64,000 bases of DNA, taken from Arthrobacter sp. H-02-3. Lineage in GTDB: Bacteria > Actinomycetota > Actinomycetes > Actinomycetales > Micrococcaceae. Positions within the stretch are counted from its first letter, which is position 1. Every line of letters starts with the position of its first letter. Below are positions 58,932 through 64,000 of this stretch, one piece after another. The position numbers and the translations under genes were made by a program. Where the stretch lies: NCBI RefSeq assembly GCF_003097355.1, contig NZ_PYUI01000002.1:1-64000 (forward strand), read 5' to 3'. The notes under the pieces were generated by a model, which made no database searches, was not told where the DNA came from, and worked only from the letters and a program-made list of their open reading frames with translations.

Positions 58932-60053
58932 ATGAGCTATCTGCAGCACCCGGTCAGCGACCACCGGCCCGTCCGCGTCGGACTCATCGGCGCCGGCTGG
59001 ATTGGCAAGTTCCACGCAGAGACCGTGGCGCACCGGATTCCGGGTGCCCGTCTGGAGGCCATTGCCGATCCCGCCCTCCCCGCGGTCGAAGCCCTCGCTG
59101 GCCGGCTGGGAGTGCGCAAAATCAGCACGGACCCGGCAGACGTGATGAATGATCCGGACATTGACGCGGTCCTCATCGCGGCGCCGGCCCGGTTTCATTC
59201 GGACCTGATTGCTGCTGCGGCCCGGGCCGGGAAGGACGTGTTCTGCGAGAAGCCGGGCGGCCGGACTATTGAGGAGTTGGACGGTGCCCTTGATGCAGCC
59301 GACGCTGCCGGCGTCATTGTTCAGTTCGGCTTCAACCGGCGCTATGCAAACGACTTCGCCGCGGCACGGAAGCTGATTGACGACGGCGCCGTGGGAGTCC
59401 CCCAGCTGCTCCGGTCGCTGACGCGGGATCCGGGCACCGCGGCAGGCCTTGCCGCCCCCGAGCGGATTGCGCCGGGAACCATCTTTCTGGAAACCCTGAT
59501 CCACGATTTCGACACCCTGAACTGGCTGAACCCGGGCGCCGTTCCGGTCCGGGTCCACGCGGTCGCCGACGCGCTGGTCGCCCCTGAGCGGAAGGCCGGC
59601 GGACTGCTGGACACGGCGGTGGTGACGGTGACGTACAGCAACGGTGCCATCGCGGTGGCCGAGGCCAATTTCAACGCCCTGTATGGCTACGACGTGCGCG
59701 GCGAAGTCTTTGGCTCGGCGGGCATGGTTACTGCCGGCGGGCCCCAGGCGTCCAGCGCGACGAGCTACACCGCGGCCGGCATCGCCTCCTCCACCGTGCG
59801 GCTGAACGTGGATCTTTTCCATGACGCCTACACCGCGGAACTGGCCCACTTCGTCGACGCCGTCAAGGCGCGCCGCGGGAACCAGGCGGCCCCCGGAACC
59901 CCGGGCCCCGGCGGCACCGACGCCCGCAACGCCCTGGCAGTGGCACTCGCGGCGATCCGCTCGAACGAAACCGGGCTTCCCGTGGAGGTTTCCTCGATCG
60001 CCGAACTGCGGGCCGCCGAGCCCGCGCTTCACGCCGTAGGGCAGGGAGAATGA
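58932..60053 (+). CDS. Gfo/Idh/MocA dehydrogenase (inositol 2-dehydrogenase-like)
   Basis: This 373-aa NAD(P)-dependent oxidoreductase has nucleotide motif VGLIGAGWIGKFHAETV (16-32), the CEKPGG motif near 100 with catalytic Lys, and the late HDFDTLNW with the catalytic His. It resembles myo-inositol and scyllo-inositol dehydrogenases, but other sugar alcohols are possible. GGAG precedes the ATG. It overlaps the isomerase gene by 4 bases and is controlled by the divergent LacI. Confidence 0.88.
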   Translation: MSYLQHPVSDHRPVRVGLIGAGWIGKFHAETVAHRIPGARLEAIADPALPAVEALAGRLGVRKISTDPADVMNDPDIDAVLIAAPARFHSDLIAAAARAGKDVFCEKPGGRTIEELDGALDAADAAGVIVQFGFNRRYANDFAAARKLIDDGAVGVPQLLRSLTRDPGTAAGLAAPERIAPGTIFLETLIHDFDTLNWLNPGAVPVRVHAVADALVAPERKAGGLLDTAVVTVTYSNGAIAVAEANFNALYGYDVRGEVFGSAGMVTAGGPQASSATSYTAAGIASSTVRLNVDLFHDAYTAELAHFVDAVKARRGNQAAPGTPGPGGTDARNALAVALAAIRSNETGLPVEVSSIAELRAAEPALHAVGQGE

Positions 60054-60841
60054 GCTTCCGCCTGGCCGTTTGCGCCGAGATGGTCTATGGCGAGCTGGAC
60101 CTCATCGAGAGGGTGCGGCGGATCCACGGACAAGGCTTCGAGGTGGAACTCTGGGATACGCGCGGGCGGGACATCTCGGCCCTCGCGGCCACGGGTGCCC
60201 GCTTCTCCTCGATGAGCGGCTACTTCGGCGGCAGCCTGATCGACCCCGAAAGCGCCGACGAGGTGGTGGCTTCGGCCGAAAAGCTGATTCCCACCGCGCT
60301 GGAACTCGGAGTCGAGCGGATGGTGGTCCACCCGGCCGAGCTCGGGGAAGGCGGCCGCGCCGTCCGGCCAACGTACCGGTCCACGGGCCAAATGTGGCTG
60401 ACCGGCCTCCGGACCCTCGAACGCCTGTCAGTCCTGGGCGAGAAACACGGTGTGACGTTTGCGCTCGAGAACCTCAACACCATCCTGGACCACCCCGGCA
60501 TCCCGCTCGCCCGGGCCAAGGACACCCTCACCCTGGTCTCGGCGGTCGACCATCCCCACGTGAAGATGATGCTGGATCTGTACCACGCCCAGATCGGGGA
60601 AGGGAACCTGATCGAACTCGTCAGGGCCGCGCTGCCGTGGACGGGGGAGATCCAGGTGGCCGACGTCCCGGGCCGGTTCGAACCCGGCACCGGGGAAATC
60701 AACTACCGCGCTGTTGCGGCGGCGCTGAGGGAAGCCGGCTACTCCGGCGTCATCGGCCTTGAAGCCGGCGCCGCCGGTGGGCCCGGACTGGCTGCAGCCG
60801 ACGCGGCCCTGGCCGCGTTCCGGGCGGCGTTCGAGGGCTGA
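60050..60841 (+). CDS. Hydroxypyruvate isomerase-like TIM-barrel protein
   Basis: This 263-aa protein of the xylose isomerase-like/Hyi group has metal ligands in FALENLNTILDHPG (Glu near 140), MMLDLYHAQ (Asp/His near 175) and IGLEAGA (Glu near 240), and VADVPGRFEPGTGEINY as in Hyi. It may isomerise hydroxypyruvate and tartronate semialdehyde, or a ketose downstream of the dehydrogenase. It is co-translated with the Gfo/Idh gene by an ATGA overlap. Confidence 0.87.
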   Translation: MSFRLAVCAEMVYGELDLIERVRRIHGQGFEVELWDTRGRDISALAATGARFSSMSGYFGGSLIDPESADEVVASAEKLIPTALELGVERMVVHPAELGEGGRAVRPTYRSTGQMWLTGLRTLERLSVLGEKHGVTFALENLNTILDHPGIPLARAKDTLTLVSAVDHPHVKMMLDLYHAQIGEGNLIELVRAALPWTGEIQVADVPGRFEPGTGEINYRAVAAALREAGYSGVIGLEAGAAGGPGLAAADAALAAFRAAFEG

Positions 60842-60871
60842 GCGCGGGGCCGCCGGGCCCCCTGCCGTGCC

Positions 60872-60964
60872 GGAGGTTCCCCACTGTTGAGGGCTGCGCC
60901 CCGTGCGTCGGGCCGAGCCGCCGGTGATTCCCGGCGTCGCTGCTTCAAAAGTGGGGAGATTCCG
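60872..60964. repeat. 93-bp dispersed intergenic repeat, copy 2
   Basis: Diverged partner of 57729-57821. In this copy TCCCCAC near the left end pairs with GTGGGGA near the right end, and CGCCGG with CCGGCG inside, so it can fold into a long structured hairpin. It lies between the convergent isomerase and RelA/SpoT genes. Confidence 0.7.
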
Positions 60965-61001
60965 TAGGGGCAGGCCGCCCCCGCCCTGCGCGAGGCCGCC
61001 A

Positions 61002-62108
61002 CTACCCCTGCGTCAGCCGGTAGCGTTCGATCTGCTTGAGCCGCCGCAGCAGGCTGTCGCGCCGGGGGTGGGGGACGGCGTCGGCCGGCTCGGCGGTGAG
61101 CTCGATGTGTTCGGTGCCGTACTGCCACAGCAGCAGGTCATCGAGCAGCCGGTCCGGGCCGGGGGAGTAGCGGTGGTCCAGGGCCTGGCGGACCTCGGTG
61201 ATCCGGTTGGCGCTGAGAAGACCGGCGAGCTGCATGGTCTGGTTGAGCCCATGGGCTGCCATGAGTTCCGCAGCCCAGCCCCAGTCGTCGTCGACCTTCC
61301 GGTCCACGTGCGGCAGCAGAGTCCGCCAGACGTCGCGGATCCGGTTGGGCGTCAGCGGTGCGGCACCCTCGCCCTCCACATCCCAGTAACTGCGGACCTC
61401 CTCATAGCGCTCGTGCAGGTCCGAAAAGGCGCTTTCCACGGTTTCCAGCATGGCTGCCGTGGCGGTGAACTGGCGGTCGAAGTGCGGGGTCCAGGCCCGG
61501 GGGTCCTCGGCCTTGAAGCGAATGTCGTGCTCGATCTCGCTCCAGGCGTGGGCGAACACCGTGCGGATCTGGCATTCGAAGAAGTAGCTGCCGTTCGGCG
61601 GGACATCCGGGTTGAAGACCTGCTGGTAGTCCTTGACCGCCTCGTTTTGGATGGTCCGCAGGATCAGGTGCCGGCTGGAGTAGCCGTAGGTGCCGGACTC
61701 GATCGAGCCGATGTCCTTTTCGCGGTCTCCGCGGCAGTCGAAGAGCTGGCGCTGGCGCTTAATGAGGTTGGCCGCCACCGCGTTTTCCGCCGGCAGCTTG
61801 GTGATCACGCGGATGCCCACCATGTCGTTCAGGGTCCGGAAGGGGTCCGGGAACTTCAGCACCAGCGGCCCGCCCGGCTCCAGCGGTTTTTCCGTGCGGG
61901 AAATCTTCTCGCGGAAGGATTCGACGGTCTTGGTGCGGCCGGTGACGAACAGCGGCATGACCTCGGTGTCCTTGAACATGGTCCGCAGAGTGAGCAGGAC
62001 CTCCCGGGTAACCAGTTTCAGCGCAGGCCGGACCCGCTCGTACAATTCCACGTTTTCCTGCACGGAATCGCGCAGGCTCGGGTCCAAACGCTCCCAGTTG
62101 CTCGCCAT
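61002..62108 (-). CDS. RelA/SpoT synthetase-domain protein (small alarmone synthetase-like)
   Basis: This 368-aa protein has a (p)ppGpp synthetase domain at about 50-200: VTGRTKTVESFREKI (56-70), NDMVGIRV (94-101), YSSRHLIL (143-150) and ECQIRTVFAHAWSEIEHD (178-195). No hydrolase HD domain or TGS/ACT region is present. About 165 further residues follow, with a helical pattern and no recognised motif. Longer than typical stand-alone synthetases, it could be an alarmone synthetase or a toxSAS-type toxin. It stands alone between the isomerase and alpha/beta hydrolase genes. Confidence 0.88.
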   Translation of the reverse strand: MASNWERLDPSLRDSVQENVELYERVRPALKLVTREVLLTLRTMFKDTEVMPLFVTGRTKTVESFREKISRTEKPLEPGGPLVLKFPDPFRTLNDMVGIRVITKLPAENAVAANLIKRQRQLFDCRGDREKDIGSIESGTYGYSSRHLILRTIQNEAVKDYQQVFNPDVPPNGSYFFECQIRTVFAHAWSEIEHDIRFKAEDPRAWTPHFDRQFTATAAMLETVESAFSDLHERYEEVRSYWDVEGEGAAPLTPNRIRDVWRTLLPHVDRKVDDDWGWAAELMAAHGLNQTMQLAGLLSANRITEVRQALDHRYSPGPDRLLDDLLLWQYGTEHIELTAEPADAVPHPRRDSLLRRLKQIERYRLTQG

Positions 62109-62254
62109 GCGTCCAGCTTACGGCGCACCCCCGACGTCGGGCGGCAGGCACTCCCGCGGCCGGGTCGCAGCCACCCCCGACGCCGGCGCCTCCGGGCGGC
62201 ATGCAGGAGCCCGACCTGCGCGGGGCCGCGCGGCGTCCACTGTAGGCTCAGCAC

Positions 62255-63151
62255 ATGGCTGATGTGCGGCGGCGGACTTGGATCGCGGCCGCAGCGACGG
62301 TGACGCTGGGGGCAGTCTCCGCCGCCTGTTCACCGGGCCCCAAGGAGGACGCTGTGAAGAGGCAGAAGTATCACTATGGCGAGGACCCCAGCCAGTGGGG
62401 CGAGCTTTTCCTCCCGGACGTGGCCGCGCCCAAGGGCGTGGTGGTGGTGATCCATGGCGGCTACTGGCGTTCGCAGTATGGTGCGGAACTCGGCGAACCC
62501 CTGGCCAAGGACCTCGCCACGCACGGCATGGCCGCCTGGAACCTGGAGTACCGGCGGGCCGGCAACGGCGGAGGCTGGCCTAACACCTTTGCCGACGTCC
62601 TGGCCGGAATCGACAAGCTCGGCGAGCTCGCGGACGAGCACGGGCTCGGCCTGGACCGGGTGGTGGCCCTGGGACACTCGGCCGGCGGCCACCTTGCAGT
62701 CTGGGCGGCGGGACGCAGCCGGCTCTCCGGACTCGGCGCCCCGGACGCGGACCGTCAGCTGGCGCGCAGGGCCGACGACGGCGGCGCGGTGCACCTGACC
62801 GGCGTCGTGAGCCAGTCAGGGGTGCTGAACCTGGCGGCCGCCGAGCGGCTCAACCTCAGCAACGGCGCGGTCAGCAATTTCCTCGGCGGCTCGTCGGAGA
62901 AATACCCCAAACGGCATAAATACGCGGACCCCATGAGTGCGGTGCCGTTGAGCGTGCCGATCTATGCCGTCCACGGCACTGAAGACGACACTGTGCCGTT
63001 CAGCCAGTCCGAGACCTACGCCGGAGCGGCCAAGGCGGCCGGTGCGCCGGTGCAGCTGCTCAAGGTGCCGGGCGACCACTTCGCGCTCATTGATCCCAAG
63101 GCGCCCGCCTACCGGAAGTGCCGCGAACTGGTGCAGCAGATGCTGGCCTGA
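62255..63151 (+). CDS. Secreted alpha/beta hydrolase, probable lipoprotein
   Basis: This 298-aa exported esterase or lipase-like enzyme begins with a twin-arginine-like VRRRTWIAAAATV and a lipobox VSAAC with Cys25. Oxyanion HGGYW lies at 67-71, nucleophile Ser142 in ALGHSAGGH, acid Asp in HGTEDDTVP near 245 and His in PGDHFALI near 272. It resembles the BD-FAE/kynurenine formamidase-like group. No neighbour suggests a substrate. Confidence 0.85.
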   Translation: MADVRRRTWIAAAATVTLGAVSAACSPGPKEDAVKRQKYHYGEDPSQWGELFLPDVAAPKGVVVVIHGGYWRSQYGAELGEPLAKDLATHGMAAWNLEYRRAGNGGGWPNTFADVLAGIDKLGELADEHGLGLDRVVALGHSAGGHLAVWAAGRSRLSGLGAPDADRQLARRADDGGAVHLTGVVSQSGVLNLAAAERLNLSNGAVSNFLGGSSEKYPKRHKYADPMSAVPLSVPIYAVHGTEDDTVPFSQSETYAGAAKAAGAPVQLLKVPGDHFALIDPKAPAYRKCRELVQQMLA

Positions 63152-63302
63152 CATCCGGGCTGCGAGGCCGGGTGGTGGATTTGTGCGGGCGGCGGCTCAG
63201 GCCGGCCGCCGCCCCCAGGGGGCCGAAAGCGCATAGACTGGAGCCCAGGTGCGCCGGGAAGTCTGGTCGGCATAGTTTCGTCGACCCCACTTTGAGGACC
63301 CC

Positions 63303-64000
63303 ATGAGCGACCTGTCCCCTTCTCCCACACCACCTCGCCTCACCGTCTTCGCCCGCGGCAGCTACGCGGAAGCGCTGCGCATCGGCGAAATCCTCCGCAA
63401 GGAAACCGTCGGCGGCGCGCTTCTGGTCGCCGCGGCGGTGGCGGCCCTGATCTGGGCCAACTCGCCGGCGTCGGAAAGCTACTTCGCGCTGCGCGATTTC
63501 ACTATCGGTTACGAGCCTTGGCACCTGGACCTGAGCCTGGGAGCTTGGGCCGCCGACGGGCTGCTGGCGGTCTTCTTCTTCCTGGTCGGGCTCGAACTCA
63601 AACGGGAGTTCGTCGCGGGAGACCTGCGGCAGCTGAGCAAATCCGTGGTGCCGGTGGCTGCGGCCGTGGGCGGCGTGGCCGTTCCCGCGCTCATCTACGC
63701 GGCCGTCAACGTTGCGGACGCCGAGACCCTGCGGGGCTGGGCGATCCCCACCGCCACGGACATCGCGTTCGCGGTCGCCGTGCTGGCGCTCATCGGTTCG
63801 CACCTTCCCAGCGCGTTGCGCATCTTCCTGCTGACCCTGGCCGTCGTGGACGATCTTCTCGCCATCACCATCATCGCGGTCTTCTACACGAGCGAACTCC
63901 ACCCGCTCCCGCTTCTGTTGGCTCTGCTCCCGCTCGGCCTCTACACATTCCTGGTGCAGAAATACCGGCGGTTCTTCGGCACCCACGGGCTGGCCGCCTG
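63303..64000 (+). CDS. nhaA: Na+/H+ antiporter NhaA (3' truncated by window end)
   Basis: This is the N-terminal 232 residues of an inner-membrane antiporter. It carries [18 protein letters not shown] near 93-110 and [19 protein letters not shown] followed by [12 protein letters not shown] with the paired Asp of the ion-binding site. The ATG at 63303 is preceded by TTTGAGGACC. It continues past base 64000. It provides sodium and pH homeostasis. Confidence 0.92.
   Translation, partial: MSDLSPSPTPPRLTVFARGSYAEALRIGEILRKETVGGALLVAAAVAALIWANSPASESYFALRDFTIGYEPWHLDLSLGAWAADGLLAVFFFLVGLELKREFVAGDLRQLSKSVVPVAAAVGGVAVPALIYAAVNVADAETLRGWAIPTATDIAFAVAVLALIGSHLPSALRIFLLTLAVVDDLLAITIIAVFYTSELHPLPLLLALLPLGLYTFLVQKYRRFFGTHGLAA

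Noticed and set aside
1..64000. tRNA, rRNA and insertion-sequence genes
   Set aside because: No T-loop/anticodon arrangement, rRNA motif, transposase frame or target-site duplication was found in any intergenic gap.

Overview
The window is high-GC actinobacterial chromosomal DNA, most likely from the Micrococcaceae (Arthrobacter/Pseudarthrobacter type). The pointers are GC-rich codon use, GTG/TTG starts, short overlapping operons, and catabolic islands each controlled by an IclR, LacI, PucR or XRE/MmyB regulator. It contains about 58 protein genes. I see no tRNA, rRNA, CRISPR array, transposase or integrase.

Region 1 (1-9662), amidine and nucleobase nitrogen use. The 3' end of a creatinase copy is followed by creatininase, a 37-aa membrane peptide with an overlapping 18-aa upstream ORF (antisense), an MHS-type symporter, a complete creatinase and an IclR regulator. 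The first 127 bases of the window are a perfect copy of the creatinase 3' end plus its terminator (4243-4369). A PucR regulator faces an NCS1 permease across a palindromic operator, followed by a secreted M28 aminopeptidase. Region 2 (9906-15829), nucleoside salvage: nucleoside hydrolase, MFS transporter and ribokinase form one overlapping operon, divergent from a LacI regulator with paired operators. A carboxypeptidase-like amidohydrolase follows.

Region 3 (15866-25385), arsenic island. It holds arsC, a thioredoxin reductase, a Cys-rich flavoprotein, an ArsC C-terminal relic, an ArsC-like protein with a CX5K P-loop and a stress protein; then an ArsR-ArsC fusion divergent from an aquaporin with an NPAV motif; then arsR-arsN1, and arsD-arsA. 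Three near-identical 18-bp sites mark a shared ArsR regulon. No ArsB or Acr3 pump gene is present.

Region 4 (25493-35795) is an alkylphenol (4-cresol) phosphorylation/P450 oxidation cluster in the order creJ-I-H-G-F-E-D-C behind an IclR regulator. Region 5 (35844-42028) is mixed: palindromes, a SpoIIAA-like protein, an MmyB-type regulator divergent from an alcohol dehydrogenase-cupin pair, a lipoprotein, and small stress or monooxygenase-like proteins.

Region 6 (42300-54128) has two amino-acid-type binding proteins, an ABC permease and ATPase, three flavin-dependent (LLM) monooxygenases, a DUF1684 protein, an FAD/NAD(P) protein and a GNAT acetyltransferase. The set resembles the Bacillus S-alkylcysteine salvage locus. 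Region 7 (54196-64000): a short LacI-type protein, BASS and SulP transporters, a LacI-controlled sugar/inositol dehydrogenase with a hydroxypyruvate isomerase-like protein, a RelA/SpoT synthetase-domain protein, a secreted alpha/beta hydrolase, and the start of nhaA. Long intergenic inverted repeats recur through regions 3 to 7 and look like members of dispersed families.
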